From the NCBI GenBank assembly GCA_009192285.1, contig CM018603.1, positions 4,562,062 through 4,626,061 of the forward strand: a stretch of 64,000 nucleotides of DNA. The letters are read 5' to 3'. The notes below the pieces were generated by a model. The model was not told the DNA's origin and ran no database searches. It worked only from the letters and a program-made list of their open reading frames with translations. This document shows positions 1 to 8,764 of this stretch, piece by piece (within the stretch, counting starts at the first letter, position 1; the number at the start of each line of letters is the position of its first letter). The stretch is from Morchella semilibera (Eukaryota; Ascomycota; Pezizomycetes; Pezizales; Morchellaceae). The position numbers and the translations under genes were made by a program.

Positions 1-982
1 AGATTTCGTCCCGTCATTCCAGCTCAATCGGCGTTCCAGGTATCCTGTGTATTGTGCAACTCCTCCGAACGGATTGCGATGTATCACTGCCTGGCTCCGG
101 ACTCCCAGTCGAACCCCACGCCCAGTACACATACCAACCAACCCCCTGGCCCCTCAGACCTTTTGGCAAACCCTGAATATAACGAACGAATGATAATGTG
201 ATCCATGTTTTACCCTGGAGTGGAAACGACACCACGTTTCTAGGTGGATTATACAAGTTCGGAATTTCTACTATCTCTTGATCATATCTGTTAGTGACTA
301 GTTATGTCTTTAGCCGCCTTTCGTACGAAACAGTCCTTCCGCGACACCTCATTTGCTGAATGCATGGGCTACCCAAGAAGGATTCTTCTGAGTCTTGATC
401 CTGCTCATATGGATACGACGGCAATCACTGTTGTTCGAAGGTAGACTGTCAACCCCAGGTTGTAAGTACCCCACGCCATCAGACTCTAACGCTGTACTGT
501 ATCCCGTTATTGGAAGGTGCGAGCTCTCCAGTCTCTGCTGCCGTAAAAATACTAAGAAGACATCCACATCTAGACTTAGTAATGATACTGGACCTGGTAC
601 AAAAGCTAGTTTGAGCCTTGAGGGTCTCTGTACCGGCGGGGTTGGGGATATTGGCGTGTCCAGGCGTGATCTCCTTCATCTGGGTGCGCAGAGGTTAGTG
701 AACCTGACGTCAAGAATGTAGTGGGAGTTACCGACGAAGATATGCGGATGCTACCTTTGCTATAAAGTTAGCAATCTGGGGCCTGGTGGATGTTGGTACA
801 TATGAAGAGGCAGAGGAGGTTGCGGTTCAGTAACTGAGGTCATAGCTAGAAGATAGAGAACAGGCCCTTAAAGGGTTTATTTTTTCACCAATGCTAGCCT
901 ACTCCACCTGGAGGTGTGCCTCCGAAATTCCCTCATTGTCATTATTGGCCTGCGTCCTCAAGCTTCCGTATCCTCCCTCTTA
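1..982. other. Intergenic, no supported gene
   Basis: No supported coding sequence. The longest frame (395-721, forward, 108 codons) overlaps reverse frames of similar length and shows no motif, so it looks like chance. No tRNA-like A/B box pair or clear repeat was seen. Confidence 0.5.
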
Positions 983-1327
983 CTATGCCCCCGCTTCCGC
1001 CGCCTCCGCCGTCTCCATTACTCCTCCATTCACCTCCTCCTCCAGTATAACATCTTTGCGACACTGGTCATGCATCTCAGCATCGTTCAGCTTGATCTGC
1101 ATGTGCAACTTGAGAATAGCGATGTAATCCAGGATATGCTGCATCTCCACTGTGACGTTGTGGGGTGACATAGTGTTTGAGAATCCAGAACGCACGAGAT
1201 CTGCGCGGGCCAAGATGATGCGGCTCTCGAGGCGGTGGTAGACACGCATGCTGGAGCGGATCTGGTTATTACAGTTTTCGAGCCAGGTTGCGAGGTTGAA
1301 GCCGTTTACGAGTGGTTGGAGTGTCAT
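983..1327 (-). CDS. Small helical protein, array member 1
   Basis: A 114-residue protein is predicted if translation starts at the ATG at 1327. The frame stays open to 1567, but that extra N-terminus is Pro/Thr-rich and unlike the other members, and a splice-acceptor-like CCAG lies one base before this ATG, the layout seen in members 2 and 3. No convincing donor was found for this copy. The centre carries the pattern shared with members 2 and 5: a Tyr, then an Ile/Leu-rich helix ending Ala-Arg-x-Asp-Leu and an aromatic residue (here SGF). The C-terminus is Glu/Ala-rich and probably a helix or coiled coil. No signal peptide, membrane segment or known domain is visible. Function unknown; kinship to the other members is inferred by eye. 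Confidence 0.6.
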   Translation of the reverse strand: MTLQPLVNGFNLATWLENCNNQIRSSMRVYHRLESRIILARADLVRSGFSNTMSPHNVTVEMQHILDYIAILKLHMQIKLNDAEMHDQCRKDVILEEEVNGGVMETAEAAEAGA

Positions 1328-1990
1328 CCTGGCTCTGTCGGGGTTTTTGGGTTTTTGGGGAAGAGGTATGAGAAGGTGGGTGATAGTCAGTGGTGGGGTT
1401 GTGGTTGTGGTAGGATGGGGCTTTGGATGGGGCCACGTGACCCATGGGAGAGTATAGGTGGGGCTGGATGTAGGCATGACTAGGGGTGAGTGTGTCAGAG
1501 CTTTATAGCATCCGATCTTCCCCTGGGAAATAGAAAGAGAAATTGAGCATATACCCTTGGATAACACCAGAAAAGATCTCTTTCACAAGAAAGTAAAGCA
1601 CAAGCCAGACCTCCGATATCCAATGATGTCACCTACAGACGTTCACAAGACTTTTCACTTTAAGAACAAAAGCTAAGAGGTGAAAAAAGGGATTATGACT
1701 AGATTGTATTATAGAATTCCACCCCATGAACTCCTTTACTCGCGGGAAGAGTATCTTCCCACATTTGACCTTACATACCTGGGCTCTTTAACCCCACCAC
1801 CCCCCCCTCCCTGCCGCCGGCTCCAAGATTGACCGCACCCGCGCGAGATGGATTTGGGTGGGGGGGTGGGGTGGCGTATATGATAGGTGGTGAATGGAAG
1901 GTTTACTTGGGTGCCTAGAGTTTCAATTCCGTCCTAGTAGCACTACATGTAGTATCCCAACTTGCTATTTCCTCCCTATCCTCACGCAGC

Positions 1991-2332
1991 CTATGCTGTA
2001 GCTTCTACCCCCTTTCTCTCCGCTTTCTCTACCTCCTGCGCCTCCCATCCCTCTAGCTCCTGTAGCTTGAGATCCTTGAGTATTCTTACGCGCTCCATGG
2101 CCTCCCCATACTCCATCTCCAGCAGTTGCTTCATTATCATTATGTCATATTGTTGATCGAGGATATCGAGGCTCATGAATTCCGTGAAAGCTACATGGCT
2201 CAGGTCGATACGCGCCACGATTATGCGGCCTTGAATCGTGAGTATTTCGATGTATCTCATGTTCAGCTCCGCTTCCAGATCGGCGATCAAGGCGGTGTTG
2301 GATATGATGTTTGCGGGGTGGGATGTAGTCAT
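1991..2332 (-). CDS. Small helical protein, array member 2
   Basis: A 113-residue protein starting at the ATG at 2332. It is almost entirely predicted helix, with a core reading GRIIVARIDLSHVAF that aligns with SRIILARADLVRSGF of member 1 and CDLVIARVTLQESGY of member 5. The C-terminal third is charged (Lys/Glu) and ends in an Ala-containing tail. A candidate intron directly precedes the start: donor GTCAGT at 2405, branch-like GCTAACTAAC, acceptor CCAG at 2334, leaving one base before ATG. No known domain is recognised. An intracellular scaffold or coiled-coil role would fit the shape, but nothing in the sequence proves it. Confidence 0.65.
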   Translation of the reverse strand: MTTSHPANIISNTALIADLEAELNMRYIEILTIQGRIIVARIDLSHVAFTEFMSLDILDQQYDIMIMKQLLEMEYGEAMERVRILKDLKLQELEGWEAQEVEKAERKGVEATA

Positions 2333-2333
2333 G

Positions 2334-2405
2334 CTGGAACGTTGGGTTAGTTAGCTTGGTGGTGAGGGGATGTGGGATCAAGGAGAGGAGGTGGGGGCGA
2401 CTGAC
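2334..2405 (-). other. Candidate intron ending one base before ATG
   Basis: On the reverse strand GTCAGT opens and TTCCAG closes a 72-base stretch with a GCTAAC branch-like site. It would be a 5' UTR intron of the gene at 1991-2332. Predicted from splice motifs only. Confidence 0.5.
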
Positions 2406-3378
2406 ATTTCGGGAGGCTTTGTTGTAGAGTGGTGGGATGAGTTGTTTCGAGTAGGCTCCTGAGTTGATAGTGCTGGTGTTGTATAGTGGGGATGGTGGTG
2501 GCGGTGGTGGTAGTTGGGATTGGTAGCTAAGTAATTTCAGGGACGTTGGTTGATAGTGCACGGGAACCTCTACAGATGAAGTCGAAAACGCCGTTCAGTG
2601 GCACCACAAGCTCCAACCCCGCGCGATACCACTGACCGGTATTCCTTCTCCTATACAAATAAGGCCCCTTAGTTTATATCCGGATAAAAACCAAACGGCT
2701 TAAGAAAAACGATACGATCCAAAACATATCAATTTCAAATGACCATCAGTAACCAGCGCCCTAGCACAAGGGATGTGATTGACGGTATTTGGGATTAATG
2801 AATTACACATATATGGACGATAATTGATGCAACGGCTATCAATACTTCACATATAAGACCTACATACCTACTTATAGAATGGCAGGAAGCACACAGCCAA
2901 CTCCACTGTGCAGATTATTTCTCTGGAAATAATCTTTTTGCAGGTACATAACCAATAACCCGAGCTCCTATACCAAAGCATAAGGTCATATAAATAAACC
3001 CAGTGATCGAATACTGACTAAAAACATTTATTTTGACTACCTATACGGCGATCATTGAACTGAACCCCTCCTCATACCACCTCAAGAAGAGACCAAAATA
3101 TCACTATCAGTTCAAATGTAAATCTACATACGATCAGTATCTTGGATTGCGTAAACCAGGAGGATTTGTCTTCATATTATGAGCTAGGCCCAGTCATTCA
3201 ACGCCGGCGTACAGTAGTGGGGATTTGACAGTAGCTTGTTAGAAAATCAATCTTCTCCCCCACCTAGTGAATATCACTACCAGAAGCTCTTTCCCCTTTT
3301 CATCCTATGTTAAATTTTGTCTCAACAAAAATACACAGGTGATTACCATCTACCCCAGCTCCTACTATCGCCAGTACA
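2406..3378. other. Intergenic, AT-rich in part
   Basis: Nothing coding is supported. The stretch presumably holds the promoter of the 1991-2332 gene and the 3' region of the 3379-3930 gene. No clear repeats were noted. Confidence 0.5.
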
Positions 3379-3930
3379 TCACGCATCCTCCATCTCCCCT
3401 TCACACCACGCCACTTCCTCCTCCATAACCTCCACAACCTTCGCAATCGCCGCCAACTCCCCCGCCCTCGCAAAGGCGGCCTCCATCTCCTCCTCCACCA
3501 CATCGATGCGCATCAGCAGCGTATCCATCTCTGCCGTGAGGCCCTCGAAGCCGACGACGAGGTCGATCCCCGTTGCGTCTAACTCGTCGTATAGCGCTGT
3601 GAGCTCGCGCTGCTTTGCAGGGTGCTCCGCGAAGTCGGCGGTGATGGCCGAGAGCTTGCGGATCAGGTCTTCGGCTCTGTGCACGCGCGAGGTGGCGGCC
3701 CTGATGCTGCTGGTGAGGTGGGGGTCGAGCAGGTGTGGTGTGCTGCGGCTGCGGGCGGCGGAGAGATGGCGCTCTTGGTGGCGGCGGAAGGCATGGTAAA
3801 TGGTGAGGTGGCGGTGGAGGGTTGCGAGAAGCAGGGCGTGGAGGGTGGGGTCTTGACGGGAGTATTGCTGGCTGCGCTTGCTGGAGATAGTGGGTGCGGG
3901 AGCGGAGGGTGGGTAGGGTTGGTTGAGCAT
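3379..3930 (-). CDS. Small helical protein, array member 3 (183 residues)
   Basis: A 183-residue protein from the ATG at 3930, the longest of the set. After a Pro/Ser-rich N-terminus of about 30 residues it is predicted to be nearly all helix, with an IYHAFRRHQERHL...AAR stretch resembling the Tyr-plus-Arg core of the other members, then a Glu/Ala-rich C-terminal coiled coil. A 54-base intron is well supported just upstream: donor GTAGAG, branch GTCTAAC, acceptor CTCCAG, with one base left before the ATG. Codons are GC-rich. Membership of the array is weaker than for members 1, 2 and 5 because the sequence is more diverged. No catalytic or membrane motif is seen and function is unknown. Confidence 0.65.
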   Translation of the reverse strand: MLNQPYPPSAPAPTISSKRSQQYSRQDPTLHALLLATLHRHLTIYHAFRRHQERHLSAARSRSTPHLLDPHLTSSIRAATSRVHRAEDLIRKLSAITADFAEHPAKQRELTALYDELDATGIDLVVGFEGLTAEMDTLLMRIDVVEEEMEAAFARAGELAAIAKVVEVMEEEVAWCEGEMEDA

Positions 3931-3931
3931 A

Positions 3932-3985
3932 CTGGAGAGCGGGGATGTTAGACGGTGGGATAAGGTAGGAGGGGTGAAGCTCTAC
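3932..3985 (-). other. Candidate 5' UTR intron of array member 3
   Basis: The reverse strand reads GTAGAG, then GTCTAAC near the end, then CTCCAG: 54 bases, a typical fungal intron size. The start codon follows after a single T. Confidence 0.6.
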
Positions 3986-4351
3986 CTTGCGGGCCTAGAT
4001 GGGTGTTTTGGTAGTTGAAGGGTTATGTGCTTTGGAGAAGTGGTTTTGATGATGGGAAAGAGAGACTTTCAATTTCGAGTAGTGTGTAATCTTGAATGGA
4101 GTGGATCGCGCAAAGACAGTTGGATGGGAACTTGCACTCAAATGAGAGCTTCCTGACTAGCGGGCTGATGTAATTGTTCCGGGGGAGCTCTACCTCATAT
4201 CTTATGCTCTTGGGAGTCACAAAGACCACATCTTAGTTTTATTACTTTGAGATATTTTCAGTCAGCTGAAGGATATACTTAATCTTCTGATTAACGCGGG
4301 CGTTGAATAGCGTTTACATACAAAACTAACCGCCCCTTTCTATGTTGGCAT

Positions 4352-4356
4352 GATGT
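4352..4356. repeat. Target site duplication GATGT (left)
   Basis: The five bases GATGT abut the left LTR at 4357 and recur at 11834-11838 directly after the right LTR, as expected for integrase-mediated insertion. Confidence 0.9.
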
Positions 4357-4748
4357 TGTAAAGGGATATCTCAGAAGTCACTAAGATATGGCTAATGCTA
4401 AGCGATAGTTCTGTAGCTTTTAAACTTGTAATATTGTAGACCGGATTCCGTTCGCTTGAGAGGATGATGATTCCCCTAAGACGACGGGAATCCTACTAGC
4501 TATTTATACAGGAAGAACCCCCTTAAACCCGCTAATTCCTTCAATAGCAAATCTCCCGCAATGCCTCCGCTACTGCTCCGATTTCCTACGAGGTGGGGTA
4601 ACCAAGGGTCCACTCATAAGGTGTGGTAGTGGTTGCCGAGTTATAACCGAACCCCGCTTCTGGGCGTACGTCACTCTTCCATCGCGCCGTCATACCAGGA
4701 CAATACCATTGTACTACCAGTACCGCACTCTCCAGCAATCCTGTAACA
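4357..4748 (-). repeat. 3' LTR of the Ty3/gypsy element
   Basis: A 392-base direct repeat, TG...CA bounded and identical by eye to 11442-11833. Because the element lies on the reverse strand, this left copy is its 3' LTR. Confidence 0.93.
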
Positions 4749-4763
4749 CTACTCTCCCCTTCC
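4749..4763 (-). other. Polypurine tract
   Basis: On the reverse strand the bases just inside the 3' LTR read GGAAGGGGAGAGTAG, a purine run in the right place to prime plus-strand DNA synthesis in an LTR element. Confidence 0.75.
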
Positions 4764-4842
4764 AAGCCGTCGTCCTCGACCGTTAAACCCTTCCATGGAA
4801 AAAACCCTGTGGGAAAAGCCATGATGAGGGAAGGTATCGGGA

Positions 4843-6288
4843 TTAATGCTTCATCAACCGCCGCTGCCTCTTAGTCTGCCGTACTCCGGACTCCGGAGCT
4901 ACTGTCACTTGACTCCGAGTGCGGGGACGGTTGCTAATAACTGGTTTAGCGTTCTCGTCAGCCAGTGCCTCTTGGGGCTCTGGTGTGGCCAGCCGTTTGC
5001 GAGTGTTCTGCTTCCGATTTGGATCCGTATCTTCACGATAGGGTCGCAGGAGCATCTCGTGAAACACGTTATGAACCCTCCAGTCTGCTGGTAGGTCCAG
5101 TCGGTATGCTCGATTACCGACTTTGGCTAGTACTTCGAAGGGTCCGGTGAACTTATCTGACCACTTGTTATATCCTCCGAGGTTCCTTGTGTCTAGCAGG
5201 ACCTTCTGCCCTGGTTCGAACTGCTGTGCTGCGGGACCAGGTCGTGACGCCATTTTATCGTACGTCTGCTGCAAGGTCACTCGAGCCAGTTCATGGGCGG
5301 CGAGAATTTCGTCCAGGTGGTTGTTCCCTTCGGCGTCCAGCTGCGCAATCTCCACATCCGTAGGCCAGTCTGAGCGTGGGTGAAACCCATAATTGCAGTA
5401 GAATGGTGACTGCCCGGTAGAGGAGTGTTTGGCGTTGTTGTAGGCGTACTCGCAGATAGGAAGTAGGTCTCTCCACTTCTTACCTGTGCCGGCCGTAAAC
5501 GCTCGTAGGTAGGACTCCATATGCTGGTTGGTCCTTTCCGTCTGACCATCTGTCTGCGGATGGAACGAGGTCGAGAGTCTTCTACGAATCCCTAGTCGTT
5601 CTGTGATCGCGGTCCAGAAAGCTGACACGAATTGTGTTCCTCGGTCCGATACTATTGATCGCGGGAGTCCGTGAAAGCGCCAGATGTCTTTGACGAAGGC
5701 TTGTGCGGTTTGCTCCGCGTTGATTCCTGTCATTGGGATGAAGTGCGCCATTTTACTGAAGCGGTCCACTACAACCATGACGTTCCGGAAACTTGACCGC
5801 TCCTTGGGCATTTCTACTACAAAATCCATGGAGATGTCGCACCAAGGGGTCGTGGCTAACTCTAGGGGCTGTGGAAGAGACATATGTCGTCGTCGTTGTT
5901 TGGCTCTTTGGCATACATCGCACGTGCTGACATATTTGGCTACATCCGTGGTCATTCCTGGCCACCAGTAGTTCCTGTCAATCAATTCCAAGGTTTTATC
6001 TCTGCCTAGATGCCCTGCCGTGGGTCGGTCGTGATGGTCTTCTATGACCTGCTTGACTGCGTGCCCAGGCACTACCCAGCGTCCTTCATGAGTCGCTGTA
6101 TTCTGATCGGGATCCCACTCTGTTGCAGCCCCCCGCAAGATGGTCTGCCGGGTCCACAGGTCCTCAGGATCTTCGTTATCAGGGAGTTCATCCGGAACTA
6201 TCCTACGAGTCCATCGACCCTCTTCTTCATACCAGTTCTGCAGAGCCGCAGGCATTCCCACTCCTGGTATGTGTACCCACTGATCCAC
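4843..6288 (-). CDS. Retrotransposon pol block: integrase
   Basis: This block of the Ty3/gypsy element encodes integrase. It shows the HHCC zinc-binding module (His residues near 86-93, CDVC near 123-126), the catalytic core with DISMDF, VSDRGTQF and a following E in DGQTERTN, then a GPY/F-type C-terminal module (KFTGPFEVL). A basic tail follows. Treated as part of the mobile element, not a host gene. Confidence 0.9.
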   Translation of the reverse strand: MDQWVHIPGVGMPAALQNWYEEEGRWTRRIVPDELPDNEDPEDLWTRQTILRGAATEWDPDQNTATHEGRWVVPGHAVKQVIEDHHDRPTAGHLGRDKTLELIDRNYWWPGMTTDVAKYVSTCDVCQRAKQRRRHMSLPQPLELATTPWCDISMDFVVEMPKERSSFRNVMVVVDRFSKMAHFIPMTGINAEQTAQAFVKDIWRFHGLPRSIVSDRGTQFVSAFWTAITERLGIRRRLSTSFHPQTDGQTERTNQHMESYLRAFTAGTGKKWRDLLPICEYAYNNAKHSSTGQSPFYCNYGFHPRSDWPTDVEIAQLDAEGNNHLDEILAAHELARVTLQQTYDKMASRPGPAAQQFEPGQKVLLDTRNLGGYNKWSDKFTGPFEVLAKVGNRAYRLDLPADWRVHNVFHEMLLRPYREDTDPNRKQNTRKRLATPEPQEALADENAKPVISNRPRTRSQVTVAPESGVRQTKRQRRLMKH

Positions 6289-6433
6289 TGGACGTACTTC
6301 TGATGAGTGATTGCAGAGGATTTCTTCACGGGGTTCTATTCCCGCTTGTGTCTTCTTGCAAAATGTCCGGGGAGGAGGTTTCTTTCTGCAAAGTGTTCAG
6401 GTGAGAGGAGCATTTTTACTGGCTGCTCTCGAA

Positions 6434-8386
6434 CTACTCCCCTTCCATAGCGTACTCCGGGCGCCTGGTTAAAGCATCAGGTTTCCCGTTCTTGTCGCCT
6501 GGTCGAAAGTGGATCTTGAAGTGAAAAGGTGCTATCTTTTCAGCCCATCGGGCCTGTCTTCTTGACAGCTTCTTGGTTGTTGTGAAGTACTGAAGGTTTT
6601 GGTGATCAGAATAAATCTGGATAGGTATGTCCGTACCTTCCAGCCAATGTCTCCAAGTCAGGAGGGCGGAAACTATTGCGAGCATCTCTTTATCGTAGAT
6701 CTCATAGTTGACTTCGGCCTCGTTGAACTTGCGAGAGTGGTAAGCCACCGGATGTAACTTGCCATCTTCGAACACCTGTGACAAGACCGCAGCCTCTGCC
6801 CAGTCGCTGGCATCTGTTTCAAGGACAGCCATGCGATGTTCGTCGTAGTGTCGGAGGATAGGAGCGGTGGTAAATAGCTTCTTGAGCCCCTCAAAAGCAT
6901 CCTGCTGCTCCCGACCCCACTTCCATACAGCATTTTTCTTCAGGAGATCTGTCATGGGCTTGCATACCGCAGAATACCCGTAGATGAACCGCCTTAGAAA
7001 GTTGGCGAATCCCAGGAAGCATTGAAGTTCCTTCACCTTTGTGGGTATTAACCACTCAGTGATAGCCTTCACCTTCTCGGGTGAGACTTGGGTGCCGCTA
7101 CCTGATAGCTTGAATCCTAGGAATTCTATCTCCGTTTGGAACCAAGCAGTCTTTTTCAGGTTGCCGTACAGGTGGTGATGTCGTAGCCGCTCCAGCACCC
7201 TGCGCACAAGAGCTACATGCTCTTGTCTGGACTTGGAATATATCAGGATATCATCCAAGTAAACCACTAGACCCTGATCTAACAGGTCCTTGAATATGGT
7301 ATTAACCATTGCCTGGAACGTTGCCGGGGCATTGGTTAAGCCGAAGGGCATTACTCTATATTCGAAGTGGCCGTATTTGGTCCGGAAAGCTGTCTTCCAC
7401 TCTTCTCCTTCGGCGATCCTTACTAGGTTGTAACCGTTCTTGAGATCGATCTTGGTGAAGAAGAGAGCTCCTTTCGTTGAGTCTGCCAGCTCTGTCATGA
7501 GAGGCAGTGGGTACCGGTTCTTGACTGTGACGGAGTTTAAGCCGCGGTAGTCGACGCATAACCGTAGTGACCCATCTTGTTTAGGGACGAAGAGGATTGG
7601 TGCCGCTGCTGGGCTGGAAGATGGGGCAATTTTACCTGCCGCTAACATTTCGTCCAGGTATTCCCTCAACGCTTTTTGTTCCGGGGGTGACAATGCATAG
7701 ATAGGACCCCACGGAGGTTGGCTTCCGTCCAAGAGAGGAATCGTATGATCCCACTCACTATGTTCCGGCAGGCGTCCTGCTCCTTCAGGGGAGAACACAT
7801 CTGCGTAGTCTTGGAACTCTTCCGGGATAGCACTAGCGAGAGTCTCGCTTCCCGTGTTTCGTGCCCAGAAAGGGTGCGACTCGAGAGGCATGTCAGGTTC
7901 AGGCATGTGTCGTAGAAGTCTGACGACCCTTTCTTGCCAACCTTCTTCGTACATGTCTCCTTCTGTCATCATACATCCCTTGATCTGGCACTTGATACTA
8001 TTAAAGCTAGCCTTATTCTGGCCCCAATGTATCGTGGGTTGATGCTCTTCGAGCCATCGATGTGGTATGACGAGATCTTCTCCGGCAAAGGTACCTATTT
8101 CGCAGGTGACCAGCCTGTCGAGGTGGCTACCAATGCGGAGTGTGAGAGGTTGGGTAATGTGAGTACCGGAGTGAGGCATACGTGAGCCATCAGCTTGTTT
8201 GATGAGGAGGGTTGTGGTGCGAGTCTTAACTGGGATGTCGGCCTGCTTGACGCAGTTCCAGGACATAATCCATGTCTCGGTACCGCTATCTAGCAACGCT
8301 TGGACCGTATGTGTAAAGTGTTTGTTGGTTTTAGGGTTGAGCCATGAGATCTCTATCTCGAGGCGGGTCTCTTGGGTGGTAGTCAT
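6434..8386 (-). CDS. Retrotransposon pol block: protease, RT, RNase H
   Basis: A block of about 650 codons of the Ty3/gypsy element. Near the start is an aspartic protease motif (LLDSGTETW). A full reverse transcriptase follows (KIDLKNGYN, the MPFGLTNAPATF segment, YLDDILIYS near residue 375), then RNase H (ETDASDWA near residue 523; IYSDHQNL). The domain order assigns it to Ty3/gypsy. It ends before the integrase block on the same strand. Confidence 0.93.
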   Translation of the reverse strand: MTTTQETRLEIEISWLNPKTNKHFTHTVQALLDSGTETWIMSWNCVKQADIPVKTRTTTLLIKQADGSRMPHSGTHITQPLTLRIGSHLDRLVTCEIGTFAGEDLVIPHRWLEEHQPTIHWGQNKASFNSIKCQIKGCMMTEGDMYEEGWQERVVRLLRHMPEPDMPLESHPFWARNTGSETLASAIPEEFQDYADVFSPEGAGRLPEHSEWDHTIPLLDGSQPPWGPIYALSPPEQKALREYLDEMLAAGKIAPSSSPAAAPILFVPKQDGSLRLCVDYRGLNSVTVKNRYPLPLMTELADSTKGALFFTKIDLKNGYNLVRIAEGEEWKTAFRTKYGHFEYRVMPFGLTNAPATFQAMVNTIFKDLLDQGLVVYLDDILIYSKSRQEHVALVRRVLERLRHHHLYGNLKKTAWFQTEIEFLGFKLSGSGTQVSPEKVKAITEWLIPTKVKELQCFLGFANFLRRFIYGYSAVCKPMTDLLKKNAVWKWGREQQDAFEGLKKLFTTAPILRHYDEHRMAVLETDASDWAEAAVLSQVFEDGKLHPVAYHSRKFNEAEVNYEIYDKEMLAIVSALLTWRHWLEGTDIPIQIYSDHQNLQYFTTTKKLSRRQARWAEKIAPFHFKIHFRPGDKNGKPDALTRRPEYAMEGE

Positions 8387-8764
8387 CTTGGTATGGGTGT
8401 GTTGTAGTAGAGGAGGATAGTTTTTACTTCTCCTCGAGGCGGATGAGGTTCCTTATATAACCAAGTGCGGGGTAGCTTTGACACGTCATGCCCAAAGAAT
8501 ACCTTGCCCTAATCACGAGTTCCTACTTTGCATTGGCAGTCTCTCCACAGGGTTATGGCAAGTCAACAGTGCGCAGTGCGTCTACTGTCCGCTATCTGTG
8601 TGGCCCCTCTGATTTCTGAACTTCTAGATTCGAGTCTTGGTTTCTGGCATTGGCCATTGCTTCCTCGCAGTATGGTTTTTTATAAAGAGGTTTTTATTTC
8701 CGTGCCCTAACAACTTATTTATTCGTAACCCAAAGAAAAGAAAACACTAAGAAATATAACAATT

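Noticed and set aside
395-721. 108-codon forward frame
   Set aside because: Overlaps reverse frames of similar length and has no motif or splice support.
1328-1567. N-terminal extension of array member 1
   Set aside because: Pro/Thr-rich, unlike the other members, and a CCAG acceptor-like site precedes the inner ATG at 1327.
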